Position numbers and translations under genes: made by a program. This document shows positions 46,917 to 55,949 of a stretch of DNA of 64,000 nucleotides, in pieces. Source of the stretch: Streptomyces apocyni (GTDB lineage: Bacteria > Actinomycetota > Actinomycetes > Streptomycetales > Streptomycetaceae); contig NZ_WHOM01000033.1 in NCBI RefSeq assembly GCF_009739465.1, positions 239,085 to 303,084 on the forward strand, given 5' to 3'. Numbering within the stretch: the stretch's first letter is position 1; each line of letters opens with the position of its first letter. Below the pieces are notes generated by a model. The model saw only the letters and a list, made by a program, of their open reading frames with translations. It did no database searches and was not told the origin of the DNA.

Positions 46917-47192
46917 GACCGCCACCTCCTACGCAGGGACCGGACCCAAGTGAAGTCCGCTGCGGGGCGCCGGGCAACAGCACACCAGACAACTCCGCCA
47001 AAAGGAGGATCTGAGGTTTACGAAGTGACGGTCGGGCCATATGCGCGCGGCGGGTCCCGTAACCGACCCGTGCGTGCGGCGTTGTATGGGTGACGGCCGT
47101 GGCGGGGAAGACCCCCGAGCCCCCACCACGGCCGCAGAAACCTCTACTTGGCTCTCTCTCGCCCTCGCCCTCTGGCGCCTGAGGGCGGCGGA

Positions 47193-48248
47193 TTACGCCA
47201 GTCCGGCACGCTCCAGGGCCTCGGTGCCCGCGCGCAGCGAGGCGATCCGCTCCTCCAGCGTGAACCCGGCCGGGGCCAGGGTGAGGGTGGTGACACCGGC
47301 CGCGGCGTAGGCCCGCATCCCGTCGGCAATCCGCTCCACGGAGCCCAGCAGGGTGGTCTGTTCGATCAGCTTCTGTGGTACGGCCGCGGCCGCGCCCTTC
47401 TTGTCGCGGTCCAGGTACTTGTCCTGGATCTCGGCGGCTTCCTTCTCGTAACCCATGCGCTGGGCAAGCTGGTTGTAGAAGTTCTGCTTGCGGCTGCCCA
47501 TGCCTCCGACGTAGAGCGCGGTGTACGGACGGAACGTGTCGGCCAGGGCCGGGACGTCGCTGTCGGCGCCGAGTGCGAGGGGCACCGTCGGGCAGACGTC
47601 GAAGCCCTCCATGGTGAGCCCGGCCTTCTCGCGGCCCGCCTTGAGGTGCTTGATCGCGGTGTCCTGGAGGTGCTCGGCGGACGGGAAGATCAGCAGGGCA
47701 CCCTCGGCGATCTCGCCGGTCTGCTCAAGGTTCTTCGGGCCGATCGCGGCGATGTAGACGGGGATGTGCTCGCGGGCCGGGTGGACAGTGAGCTTGATCG
47801 GCTTGCCGGGGCCGCCGGGCAGCGGCAGGGTCCAGTGCTCGCCCTCGTAGGACAGGCGCTCACGGGCCATCGCCTTGCGGACGATCTCGACGTACTCGCG
47901 GGTGCGGCGCAGCGGCTTGTCGAACTTGACGCCGTACCAGCCCTCGGAGACCTGCGGTCCGGAGACGCCGAGGCCGAGACGGAAGCGGCCGCCGGAGAGT
48001 GAGTCGAGGGTGGCCGCGGTCATCGCGGTCATCGCGGGCTGCCGGGCCGGGATCTGTAGGATCGCGGAGCCGACGTCGATGCGTTCTGTCTGCGCGGCGA
48101 CCCAGGACAGCACCGTGGGTGCGTCCGAGCCGTACGCCTCGGCGGCCCAGCAGACCGCGTATCCGAGCTTGTCGGCCTCCCTGGCGACGGCGAGATTGTC
48201 CGCGTCCATCCCGGCGCCCCAGTAGCCGAGGTTGATCCCGAGTCGCAT
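47193..48248 (-). CDS. LLM-class F420-dependent oxidoreductase
   Basis: A 351-residue luciferase-like monooxygenase-family protein with a TIM-barrel start (RLGINLGYWGAGMDADN) and the F420-type LGVSGPQVSEGWYG and HPAREHIPVYIAAIGPKN segments. It probably uses reduced F420 or FMN to act on an unknown substrate. It starts with ATG 138 bp from the divergent aldo/keto reductase gene. Confidence 0.88.
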   Translation of the reverse strand: MRLGINLGYWGAGMDADNLAVAREADKLGYAVCWAAEAYGSDAPTVLSWVAAQTERIDVGSAILQIPARQPAMTAMTAATLDSLSGGRFRLGLGVSGPQVSEGWYGVKFDKPLRRTREYVEIVRKAMARERLSYEGEHWTLPLPGGPGKPIKLTVHPAREHIPVYIAAIGPKNLEQTGEIAEGALLIFPSAEHLQDTAIKHLKAGREKAGLTMEGFDVCPTVPLALGADSDVPALADTFRPYTALYVGGMGSRKQNFYNQLAQRMGYEKEAAEIQDKYLDRDKKGAAAAVPQKLIEQTTLLGSVERIADGMRAYAAAGVTTLTLAPAGFTLEERIASLRAGTEALERAGLA

Positions 48249-48386
48249 GGGCCGATCCCCTTACTCATCTACTCATCAGTAATGTCACTGTTGTTGGGAC
48301 TCTAGCGCGCCGGCGCGTGATCCGTCAGGGGTCGGTTATCCACAGGCCTGCCACGGGGTGAACTCCGGCCAGTAACCTCAGCGCCC

Positions 48387-49370
48387 ATGGAGCAGAGGCA
48401 GCTGGGCCGGACCGGCCTGCGTGTGTCCCGGATCGGGCTTGGCACGCTCACCTGGGGACGGGACACGGACGAGCACGACGCCGCGGATCTGTTGAAGGTG
48501 TTCTGGGACGCGGGGGGCACGCTCGTCGACACGGCCGATGTCTACGGCGACGGGCAGGCGGAGTACGTACTCGGACAGCTGATCGAGGGCCTCGTTCCGC
48601 GCCGTGACCTGGTGATCGCGACCAAGGCGGGCAGCGTGCCGGACCCTGACCGGCGCTTCGACGGCTCGCGCGGGCATCTGCTCGCGGCGCTGGACGCGTC
48701 GCTGCAGCGGCTGGGTACCGACCACGTCGATCTGTGGCAGCTGCACGCGTTCGATCTGTACACCCCGCTGGAGGAGACGCTCCAGGCGCTCGACCTGGCG
48801 GTCAGTAGTGGGCGGGCTCGCTACGCGGGCGTGTCCAACCTCTGCGGCTGGCAGCTGGCCAAGGCCGCGACCTGGCAGCTGGCCGCGCCGGGCCTACGCA
48901 CCCGGCTGGCCAGTGCGCAGCTGGAGTACTCGCTGCTGCAGCGCGGCGTGGAGCGCGAGGTGCTGCCCGCGGCGCTCGATCTGGGCATCGGACTGCTGCC
49001 GTCCTCGCCGCTCGGGCGCGGGGTGCTGACGGGTAAGTACCGGCACGGCACGCCTCCGGACTCGCGGGGCGCGTCCGAGCATCTCGCGCCGTTCGTCGCG
49101 CCCTACCTCGACGAGGCGGCGAGCCGGATCGTGGACGCGGTCACCACCGCGGCGGACGGGCTGGCCACGACCCCGTTGCAGGTCGCGCTGGCGTGGGTCA
49201 GGGACCGGCCTGGCGTCGCCGCGCCGATCATCGGCGCGCGCAACGCGCTGCAGCTCACGGCGGCGTTGTCAGTGGAGACCCTTAGTCTTCCTGACGAGAT
49301 CTGCCAGGCGCTCGACGATGTGTCGGCGCCCGTGCACCGCTATCCCGACCAGGACTGGAGCACGCTGTGA
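48387..49370 (+). CDS. Aldo/keto reductase
   Basis: A 327-residue NADPH-dependent TIM-barrel reductase. The catalytic tetrad is visible: Asp and Tyr in VDTADVYGDG, Lys in VIATKAGS, and His in LWQLHAFD. The NADPH region is near PSSPLGRGVLTGKYR. TAACCT (48373-48378) lies 8 nt before the ATG, suggesting leaderless transcription. The stop codon overlaps the next gene's GTG start by 4 nt (GTGA). Carbonyl substrate unknown. Confidence 0.9.
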   Translation: MEQRQLGRTGLRVSRIGLGTLTWGRDTDEHDAADLLKVFWDAGGTLVDTADVYGDGQAEYVLGQLIEGLVPRRDLVIATKAGSVPDPDRRFDGSRGHLLAALDASLQRLGTDHVDLWQLHAFDLYTPLEETLQALDLAVSSGRARYAGVSNLCGWQLAKAATWQLAAPGLRTRLASAQLEYSLLQRGVEREVLPAALDLGIGLLPSSPLGRGVLTGKYRHGTPPDSRGASEHLAPFVAPYLDEAASRIVDAVTTAADGLATTPLQVALAWVRDRPGVAAPIIGARNALQLTAALSVETLSLPDEICQALDDVSAPVHRYPDQDWSTL

Positions 49371-52072
49371 GTACGGAGTCCGCCGCCGCGGAGAAGACCG
49401 GGCCGGGCACGCCCACGGCACCCGGGGCTACCCCCTCGCCACCCGCCACCCTGGGCACCGAGGCCGCCCCCGCGCCTTCGCCTTCGCCTTCGCTTCCGTC
49501 GGCCGACGCTCGGGCCGGGGCCCCGGCGGCGTCGGGCGACAGCCCGGTGGGGCAGGACATGGGGGGCGATCACCCGGGCGCTGAGGCGGGGGGACCGGTC
49601 GCGAGCGCGGACGCGGACGCGGGCGCGAACTCGAGCAAGAGCGCGGAATCGGGCGTGGCAGAAGCTGGCGTCAGGGCGGGTGCCAGGGAGGTTGAGGCGG
49701 ACGCCGTAGGCGTGGGCGCCGGGGAAGCGGACGAGGGGGCGGGGGCGGGTGCGGGCGCTGGAGAGGCAGACGTGGACACCGGGGACACAGGTGCCGGTAC
49801 CGGTGCGGGTGGCGGGGAGGCCGACGCAGACGCGAGGGCGGATGCAGGTGTGCACGCTGGAGAGGCAGAACTGGACACCGGGGACGCAAGTGCGGGTGGC
49901 GGGGAGGCCGAGGCGGACGCCGTAGGCGCGGGCGCCGGTGCGGGGGGCGGGGAGGCCGAGATGGACGCCGCAGGCGCGGGCGCCGGTGCGGGGGGCGGGG
50001 AGGCCGAGACGGACGCCGTAGGCGCGGGTGCGGGCTCCGGGGAGGCTGGTGAGGGTGGGGTTTCTGAGGCTGAGGCGGAGTTGGCTGCTCAGCGGGCGTT
50101 GCGGGAGCGGATCGAGCGGCGTAAGGCCGAGCGGGAGGCGCCCGTCGAGAGCGGCACCAAGCTGAGCGGGCAGGCCGCTGATCTGCTGGCGGCTGTTCGG
50201 GCGGTGGAGAGTGGGGCGAAGCCGGTGGCCGCCGCCTTCCGGGAGCCCGCGCCCGCGCCTTCGCAGGCCGTGGCGGAGCCGGTGCGGCGGGCCGCGCCAG
50301 AGCAGCCGGTAGGTGGCGCGGGGCCCGCGTCGGAGACGGTCGCCGCGGTGGCGGCCGTCCTCGCCGAGGGTGGCGCGCCCGAGGCGTTCGCCGGACCGGC
50401 CGCCGCCGTGCTCGGTGTCGGCGCGGAGGGCCAGCTGCGGAACGACCCCTGGCTGCTGCTGCGCGCCCCGGGGGTCCGCCCCGAGCAGGCCGACGTCTTC
50501 GCACGGGCCCTGCTGGGCGACGCCTGCGGCCCGGACGACGAACGCCGGGGCAGGGCCGTCGCCGTGTGGCTGCTCGAACAGGCCGCGCTGGCGGGCCACA
50601 CTGTGCTCGACGCCGCCGCGCTGGCGGCCGCGCTCGGACAGCGCGGAGTCCCCGACCCGGACGCCGCCGTGCAGAGCGCGATCGCCGAGGGGGATGTGCT
50701 CCTCTTCCAGGACGCCTTGGAGGAGGAGGGCGCCGGTGCGCCCGCCGACCCCGACGAAGAGCGTCCGGTACGCGTACGCGTCGGTCTGGAGCGCTGCGCG
50801 CTCGCCGAGGAGAGCCTCGCCGACGGGCTGGCCAGGATCGTCAACTCCCTCGCCAAGGAGGACGATTCCGAGCAGGCGCGCTGGGAGGCCGCGGCGGGCG
50901 GAGGCGCGGCGGCCAAGCTGCTGCGGGCCGTCGCGGGGCACGGCCTGGTGCTGCACACCGGCGGTGAGGCGGCCAGGGCCGAACCCGCCGCACTGGTCGA
51001 CGCGGCGCAGCGCCTCGGTCTGCGGGTGTGTGCCGCCACGCACAGCGCGGACGGGCGGGACCGCTTCGCCCGGCTACTCGCCGCGGATGGCCCGGAGGGC
51101 GGCCCCGAGGGCGGCCCGTTCGTGACGACCGTGGCCGGGCTGCTGTCCGGTGCCGAGGGCCCAGGGCGGGACGCGGAAGGGGCGTGGGCGGTCGACCTCC
51201 TGGTACTCCTGGACGCACCCCAGTTGGACGTGGAGACCGCGGCGATGCTCGTGGAGTCGCTGCCGGAGGGCGCCCGGCTGCTCCTCAGCGGCGACCCGGG
51301 CGTCCTGTGGTCGGCCGGTGCGGGCCGGGTCTTCGCGGACCTGCTGGCCGCGCAAGCCTGCCCGCACATCGTCTCCCGCACCCCCGATCCAGGCCCGCTC
51401 GGCGAGCTGGTCTCGGGCATCGGGATCGGCGAGCTGAACCAAGTGGCCGCGCCCGGCAAGGAGGTCGTCATCGTCCCCGTACGCGACGCGGGCGAGGCCG
51501 TACACCGCACAGTGCAGCTGGTCGCGGACTCGGTCCCCAGGGCCATCGGCATCCCCGCCGAGCACACCCAGGTGATCACCCCGGGCCACGGCGGCGCCGC
51601 CGGCACCCGGGTGCTCAACGCCGCGTTGAAGGAACGCCTCAACCCCGGCCCCGGCCGCTTCGGCGGTTTCGACCCCGGTGACCGGATCGTTCATACCCCG
51701 GCCCCGGGTCGTACGGCCCCGGGCCGCGTGATCCGCGCGGATGCCGAGGGGCTCCACCTGGACTGCGCGGGCACGCCCGTGGTCGTACCCAAAGAACGGG
51801 TGGAGCAGACCGTGCGGCACGGCTGGGCTCTCACCGCGCACCAGGCCGTGGGCCAGCGCTGGCCCGCCGCGGTCGTCGTCCTTCCCGGAGACGAGGTGCG
51901 GGCGCTCACCAGAGCGTGGGTGTACACGGCCTTCGGGCGGGCGGAGCGCCATCTGTCCGTGGTGCACGGGGTGGAGCAGGCCCTGGCCCGGGCCGTCGCG
52001 GAGGTACCGGCGAAGGAGCGCCACACCCGCCTGCGGACCCTGCTGTCCGCACAGGTCCCAGCGGCGGGATAG
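49367..52072 (+). CDS. RecD2-like helicase homologue with degenerate ATPase motifs
   Basis: A 901-residue protein. Residues 1-~240 are a low-complexity Ala/Gly/Asp/Glu region, including three 16-residue repeats (177-224). A helix-hairpin-helix-like region (about 330-420) and a RecD2-type helicase core follow, but key residues are gone. The Walker A region reads TGGEAARAEP (531-540, no Lys-Thr), motif II reads LLDAPQ (Asp616-Ala617, no Glu), motif III reads GDPGVLWSAGAG (no Gln). The last part (TAHQAVGQRWP, TAFGRAERHLS) is UvrD-C-like. It is probably not an active ATPase. Its GTG overlaps the aldo/keto reductase stop codon. Confidence 0.75.
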   Translation: MSTESAAAEKTGPGTPTAPGATPSPPATLGTEAAPAPSPSPSLPSADARAGAPAASGDSPVGQDMGGDHPGAEAGGPVASADADAGANSSKSAESGVAEAGVRAGAREVEADAVGVGAGEADEGAGAGAGAGEADVDTGDTGAGTGAGGGEADADARADAGVHAGEAELDTGDASAGGGEAEADAVGAGAGAGGGEAEMDAAGAGAGAGGGEAETDAVGAGAGSGEAGEGGVSEAEAELAAQRALRERIERRKAEREAPVESGTKLSGQAADLLAAVRAVESGAKPVAAAFREPAPAPSQAVAEPVRRAAPEQPVGGAGPASETVAAVAAVLAEGGAPEAFAGPAAAVLGVGAEGQLRNDPWLLLRAPGVRPEQADVFARALLGDACGPDDERRGRAVAVWLLEQAALAGHTVLDAAALAAALGQRGVPDPDAAVQSAIAEGDVLLFQDALEEEGAGAPADPDEERPVRVRVGLERCALAEESLADGLARIVNSLAKEDDSEQARWEAAAGGGAAAKLLRAVAGHGLVLHTGGEAARAEPAALVDAAQRLGLRVCAATHSADGRDRFARLLAADGPEGGPEGGPFVTTVAGLLSGAEGPGRDAEGAWAVDLLVLLDAPQLDVETAAMLVESLPEGARLLLSGDPGVLWSAGAGRVFADLLAAQACPHIVSRTPDPGPLGELVSGIGIGELNQVAAPGKEVVIVPVRDAGEAVHRTVQLVADSVPRAIGIPAEHTQVITPGHGGAAGTRVLNAALKERLNPGPGRFGGFDPGDRIVHTPAPGRTAPGRVIRADAEGLHLDCAGTPVVVPKERVEQTVRHGWALTAHQAVGQRWPAAVVVLPGDEVRALTRAWVYTAFGRAERHLSVVHGVEQALARAVAEVPAKERHTRLRTLLSAQVPAAG
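49895..50038 (+). repeat. Three in-frame 48-bp tandem repeats
   Basis: Units at 49895-49942, 49943-49990 and 49991-50038 encode GGGEAE(A/M/T)DA(V/A)GAGAGA/S. They are the most regular part of a longer low-complexity stretch (about 49600-50060) and are likely to vary in copy number between strains. Confidence 0.85.
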
Positions 52073-52080
52073 GTCGTGGG

Positions 52081-52779
52081 TCAGCGCTCCACGTCGAGCG
52101 GCTCCAGGTCGTCGTCACCCAGGTCGCGGCGGCCGGGTCGACGGTCCTCGTCCTCCGGTTCCTCGTCGAAGACCGTACTGACGTCGAAGCGGCAGACGAT
52201 CCGCTGCGGGGCGGCCTGGTCGAAGGGGGCGTCCAGCCACTCCCCCGGGTCGGCCGGGGTGTCCTCCGCGGTGACCCAGAGCGTGGAGTCGCCCTCCTCG
52301 AGGCCGAACTCCTTGTACCGGGAAGCGATCTCGTCGGGCTCGAACTCGCCGAACAGCACGCCGAGGGCGGCGTGCACACTGCCGCCGACCACGCCCGCGG
52401 CGGACGCCCTGTCCGCCGCGGTCTCCGCCTCCAGGTCGGCGACCCGCTGTGCCTGCGCGAGCAGCCGCTGGGGTTCGGCCACGGCGTAGTCCCGGCGGAT
52501 CAGCACGCTGAGCGCGTTCGGCTCGTCGGGTCCTGTGTAGGGCGGCAGGCTGTCCTCAGTGCCCGGAATCTCGAACGGCGTGACCTCGTCGTACCGGTCG
52601 TAGAGCACTTCGTCGTACGCCTCGGCCGCCGCGGCCAGCTCGTTGAACGCCTCGTAGACGGCCGGGTCGTCCTCCCCCGACCGGGCTTCGACCGCCGCCA
52701 GGTGGCGGTCGAGAGCGGTCTTGACGGCCTCGGCGGCAGCGCGTACCTCGGCAGCGGTGGGCTGCGCAGCATCAGACAT
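52081..52779 (-). CDS. Hypothetical protein, acidic, unknown function
   Basis: A 232-residue acidic protein with no recognised domain. The N-terminal ~70 residues are predicted helical (ALDRHLAAVEARSGEDDPAVYEAFNELAAAAEAYDEVLYDRYDE); the C-terminus is disordered and Glu/Asp-rich. The ATG at 52779 lies 7 nt after TAGCGT (52787-52792), so it is probably leaderless; a longer frame to 52863 is rejected. It converges on the RecD2-like gene and diverges from the DUF5703 gene with a 47-bp gap. Confidence 0.7.
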   Translation of the reverse strand: MSDAAQPTAAEVRAAAEAVKTALDRHLAAVEARSGEDDPAVYEAFNELAAAAEAYDEVLYDRYDEVTPFEIPGTEDSLPPYTGPDEPNALSVLIRRDYAVAEPQRLLAQAQRVADLEAETAADRASAAGVVGGSVHAALGVLFGEFEPDEIASRYKEFGLEEGDSTLWVTAEDTPADPGEWLDAPFDQAAPQRIVCRFDVSTVFDEEPEDEDRRPGRRDLGDDDLEPLDVER

Positions 52780-52826
52780 AGTGCAGACGCTATCCGTACC
52801 AGGGCGTTGCCCGCACAATAGATGCG

Positions 52827-53015
52827 ATGCCGGAATACGAATTTGTCGACGTGTACGTGCCACGCGGGGTCTCCCGCAAGGACGCGACCCGCCTCCTCAC
52901 CGACCACGCGGAGTACGGACACTGGGAGTTGGACCGACTGAGACTGCACCGGGACGGCAGCCGCAGGGTGCGCCTGCGTCGGCGGATCATTCGCCAACTG
53001 CGCGCCACATGGTGA
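52827..53015 (+). CDS. DUF5703 family small protein
   Basis: A 62-residue basic protein: EYEFVDVYVPRGVSRKDATRLLTDHAEYGHWELDRLRLHRDGSRRVRLRRRIIRQ. The compact beta-alpha-beta look and Arg-rich end could fit nucleic-acid binding, but this is speculation. CACAAT (52814-52819) lies 7 nt before the ATG, consistent with leaderless transcription. A 17-bp terminator follows it. Function unknown. Confidence 0.72.
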   Translation: MPEYEFVDVYVPRGVSRKDATRLLTDHAEYGHWELDRLRLHRDGSRRVRLRRRIIRQLRATW

Positions 53016-53051
53016 CCGGAAACCCAGCAGGAAGCTCAGCCGGAAGCTCAA

Positions 53052-53087
53052 ACGGAGTGGGCCCCGCGGTCGCGGGGCCCACTCCGT
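53052..53087. terminator. Bidirectional terminator
   Basis: A 17-bp perfect stem ACGGAGTGGGCCCCGCG with its complement and a 2-base spacer, between the DUF5703 gene and the convergent long chaplin gene. Confidence 0.85.
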
Positions 53088-53119
53088 GATGTGTCGCTGA
53101 CGTGTCGCTCCGGTGGCGG

Positions 53120-53941
53120 CTAGGCCGCGCGGCGTGTCTTGCGGTAGAGCACGGTGCCCGCGAGCAGCAGCCCAGCGCCCGCTCCGGCCGCGATCCCGAC
53201 CGGAAGGTCGTTACCGGTCTGGGCGAGGTGGCCGGAGCCCTTGGGCGGGGTGACGATCTGCGTTCCGGACGCCTGCGTTCCAGGCCCGTCCTGCGGCTTG
53301 TCGGCCTCGCCTTCCGCTTCTTCCGGATTCGACGGCTTGGTCGGCTTTTCGGGCGTCGCGGGCTTCGTCGGCGACTCGGGGTCGGGGTTGCCTTCCGCAG
53401 GCGGAGCCTCGCCGGAGCCGTTGGCGCAGTCGTTGCCCGTAGTGCCGTTGCCGAGGCCGCCGACGTTGACGCTGTTCCCGCAGGCGTTCACGGGAGCGTG
53501 GACGGGGGCCTGGATGACGTTGCCCGAGAGCACGCCGGGTGAGCCCTTGGCGCTGCCGTCGGCCTGGGCCCCGCCGCCGGACGGTGCGGGCTGACCCGCG
53601 TCGCCGCCCTGGGAGCCGTCAGGGGAACCGCTCCCCTTTGAGCCCCCCTTCGAGCTCCCGTTAGAGCCGTCCGCCGTACCGCTCTTGCCGCTGCCGTCGG
53701 AGCTGTTGACACAGCTGTTGCCCGCGGTCGGGTTGAGCAGCCCGATGACGCTCACGGTGTTCCCGCAGACGTTGACCGGGGCGTACACCGGGGCTTGCAC
53801 GGTATTGCCGGACAGCACACCGGGCGAGTCCGAAGCGGAGCCGTTCGCGCCCGAGTCCGCGTGCGCGTAGCCGCCGGTCACGGCGAGTACGCCGCTGGCT
53901 GCCGCCACGGTGATCAGGCCTTTGCGGGTGACCTGTCGCAT
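53120..53941 (-). CDS. chpC: Long chaplin with sortase-anchoring signal (ChpC-like)
   Basis: A 273-residue cell-wall-anchored surface protein. A signal peptide (residues 1-28, cut near AHA|D) precedes two chaplin domains (about 37-80 and 132-172), each with the SPGVLSGN...PV(Y/H)APVN(V/A)CGN pattern and a Cys pair. A Pro/Glu-rich wall-spanning region leads to the sorting signal LAQTG (239-243), a hydrophobic helix and the basic tail YRKTRRAA. Long chaplins are anchored by class E sortases, and together with short chaplins form the amyloid layer that lets aerial hyphae escape the water surface. Confidence 0.93.
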   Translation of the reverse strand: MRQVTRKGLITVAAASGVLAVTGGYAHADSGANGSASDSPGVLSGNTVQAPVYAPVNVCGNTVSVIGLLNPTAGNSCVNSSDGSGKSGTADGSNGSSKGGSKGSGSPDGSQGGDAGQPAPSGGGAQADGSAKGSPGVLSGNVIQAPVHAPVNACGNSVNVGGLGNGTTGNDCANGSGEAPPAEGNPDPESPTKPATPEKPTKPSNPEEAEGEADKPQDGPGTQASGTQIVTPPKGSGHLAQTGNDLPVGIAAGAGAGLLLAGTVLYRKTRRAA

Positions 53942-54008
53942 AGCTTGATTCCCTGCCTTCCACCTTCCGGATTACGCACGGACCTGTTGGCCGTGCGTCG
54001 AAAAGCCG

Positions 54009-54047
54009 ATCGGTCCCGGAGTGCATGGCACGCACTCCGGGACCGAT
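54009..54047 (-). terminator. Terminator after the short chaplin gene
   Basis: A 16-bp perfect stem ATCGGTCCCGGAGTGC with its complement and a 7-nt loop, followed on the minus strand by CGGCTTTTCG. It separates chpH from chpC. Confidence 0.88.
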
Positions 54048-54079
54048 GGGCTCAGACCCTCATGGGGTGAGGCACAACG

Positions 54080-54313
54080 TCACTGGTTGACACAGGTGTT
54101 GCCGAAGGCGGGGTTCAGCAGCCCGATCACGGAGACCGTGTTGCCGCAGACGTTCACCGGCACGTGGATCGGCGCCTGAACGACGTTGCCCGAAAGGACG
54201 CCGGGAGAGTGCACGGCGGCACCCTGAGCCCCCGCGTCGGCGACGGCCATGCCCGCACCGGCGAGCACGAGACCACTGGTGGCAACCGCAGCAGCAGCGA
54301 CCTTCTTGATCAT
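54080..54313 (-). CDS. chpH: Short chaplin (ChpH-like)
   Basis: A 77-residue secreted protein: signal peptide (residues 1-25, cut near AVA|D) and one chaplin domain with the motif HSPGVLSGN and two Cys (VNVCGN, NTCVN). Mature chaplins of this type assemble into amyloid fibrils on aerial hyphae and spores. The start at 54313 has AGGAGG; the longer frame is rejected. It lies 138 nt upstream of the long chaplin gene, matching the adjacent chpC-chpH pair of streptomycetes. Confidence 0.93.
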   Translation of the reverse strand: MIKKVAAAAVATSGLVLAGAGMAVADAGAQGAAVHSPGVLSGNVVQAPIHVPVNVCGNTVSVIGLLNPAFGNTCVNQ

Positions 54314-54439
54314 TATTCCTCCTAGTTGGCAATGCAGTCCTAGCCGCGGACTGCACACCTTGTAACGAGGAGGGAGTAATCAAGCTACGAGCCTATGAGT
54401 CCTTTCACTCTTCTCAGTTACTCACGCACACCCGAGCGA

Positions 54440-55774
54440 TTAGCAGGCGTCAATGAACCGGTCCAGCACCCGCGCCCCGAACTTCAGCCCGTCCACCGGC
54501 ACCCGCTCGTCCACACCGTGGAACATGCCCGCGAAGTCCAGCTCCGGCGGCAGCTTCAGCGGCGCGAAGCCGAAGCAGCGGATACCAAGGTCGTCGAAGG
54601 ACTTGGCGTCAGTGCCCCCGGAGAGCATGTACGGCACGGCGCGCGCGATGGGGTCCTCCGCCTTGAGCGCGGTCTGGATCGCGTCGACGAGCTTGCCGTC
54701 GAAGTCCGTTTCCAGCGCCTTGTCGCCGTGCACGTCCTCGCGCTTGACCCGGGGGCCCAGGATCCGGTCCAGGTCGGCCAGGAACTCCTCCTCGTACCCG
54801 GGCAGGAAACGCCCGTCCACATGCGCGGTGGCCTGCCCGGGGATCACGTTCACCTTGTATCCGGCCCCGAGCATGGTGGGCGCGGCGGAGTTACGCAGCG
54901 TGGCGCCGACCATCTTGGCGATGCCGCCCAGCTTGGCGAGCGTGGCCTCCATGTCCTCGGGGTCGAGTTCGGTGCCGAGCGCGTCCGAGAGTTCGTCGAG
55001 GAAGGACCGTACGGTCTTGGTGGGGCGCACCGGCCACTCGTGACGGCCCAGCCGCCCGACCGCCTCACACAGCTCGGTGATCGCGTTGTCGCTGTTGGTC
55101 ATCGAGCCGTGCCCCGCCGTGCCGTCGACCGTGAGGCGCATCCAGTGCATCCCCTTCTGCGCGGTCTCGACCAGGTACAGCCGCAGCTCCTCGTTGACGG
55201 TGAAGGAGAAGCCCCCCACCTCACCGATGCCCTCGGTCACGCCCTCGAAGAGATCGGGGTGCTTGTCGACCAGGTGCCGGGCCCCGTACGTGCCGCCCGC
55301 CTCCTCATCGGCGAGGAAGGCCAGCACGATGTCCCGCGGGGGCTTACGGCCGCTGCGCAGCCGGTCGCGTACGACCGCGAGGGTCATCGCGTCCATGTCC
55401 TTCATGTCGACCGCGCCCCGGCCCCACACGCAGCCGTCCGCGATCTCCCCGGAGAACGGGTGGTGCGTCCAGTCGTCGGCGTTGGCCGGTACGACGTCGG
55501 TGTGCCCGTGGATAAGCAGCGCGGGCCTGGACGGGTCCGCACCCTCGATCCGCGCCACCGTCGAGGCGCGCCCCGGGTGGGACTCGATGATCCGGGGCTC
55601 AAGCCCGACCTCGGCCAGCTTCTCCGCCACGTACTCGGCGGCCTTGCGCTCGCCGGGCCCCGAGTGGTCGCCGTAGTTGCTGGTGTCGATACGGATCAGG
55701 TCACGGCAGAGGTCCACGACCTCGTCCTGGCCGGACACGGCCTCGCCCCGCTTCGTCCTGCTCGACTCGCTCAC
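54440..55774 (-). CDS. M20 family metallopeptidase (ArgE/DapE/CPG2-like)
   Basis: A 444-residue zinc peptidase/deacylase. Ligands and catalytic residues are present: HGHTDVVPA (zinc His and catalytic Asp), GRGAVDMKDMD (bridging Asp) and ADEEAGG (catalytic Glu-Glu). A dimerisation/lid domain is inserted around residues 190-310. The GTG at 55774 follows GGGAGGAAG; upstream in-frame sequence is rejected. It probably cleaves a dipeptide or N-acyl amino acid. Between its start and the tRNA is a 175-bp gap. Confidence 0.88.
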   Translation of the reverse strand: MSESSRTKRGEAVSGQDEVVDLCRDLIRIDTSNYGDHSGPGERKAAEYVAEKLAEVGLEPRIIESHPGRASTVARIEGADPSRPALLIHGHTDVVPANADDWTHHPFSGEIADGCVWGRGAVDMKDMDAMTLAVVRDRLRSGRKPPRDIVLAFLADEEAGGTYGARHLVDKHPDLFEGVTEGIGEVGGFSFTVNEELRLYLVETAQKGMHWMRLTVDGTAGHGSMTNSDNAITELCEAVGRLGRHEWPVRPTKTVRSFLDELSDALGTELDPEDMEATLAKLGGIAKMVGATLRNSAAPTMLGAGYKVNVIPGQATAHVDGRFLPGYEEEFLADLDRILGPRVKREDVHGDKALETDFDGKLVDAIQTALKAEDPIARAVPYMLSGGTDAKSFDDLGIRCFGFAPLKLPPELDFAGMFHGVDERVPVDGLKFGARVLDRFIDAC

Positions 55775-55916
55775 GCTGCTTCCTCCCGCGGTTGCTGCTG
55801 GTGGTCCCCGCCCATCCTCCCGCGTGGACCCGCCACACCCAAGGCCGGGACTCGGCCGTCCGCACCCGCTGGTGGGCGTGATCAGGGAGCTCTGAATGTT
55901 TGCTATGGTTTTCCAC

Positions 55917-55940
55917 GTCGCCACGGGAGACCGGGGCGAC
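55917..55940 (+). promoter_or_regulatory. Hairpin upstream of tRNA-Leu
   Basis: Arms GTCGCC and GGCGAC enclose a 12-nt loop 9 nt before the tRNA. A possible -10 (TATGGT, 55904-55909) precedes it. It may be part of the tRNA leader processed by RNases. Confidence 0.4.
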
Positions 55941-55949
55941 AGACACCTG

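Noticed and set aside
49600..50060. CRISPR-like or VNTR locus in the Ala/Gly-rich repeats
   Set aside because: Repeats are in frame and contiguous with no unique spacers; they encode protein and no cas genes are present.
55775..55949. Small gene in the 175 bp before tRNA-Leu
   Set aside because: No frame with a ribosome site or sensible length; better explained by promoter and leader sequence.
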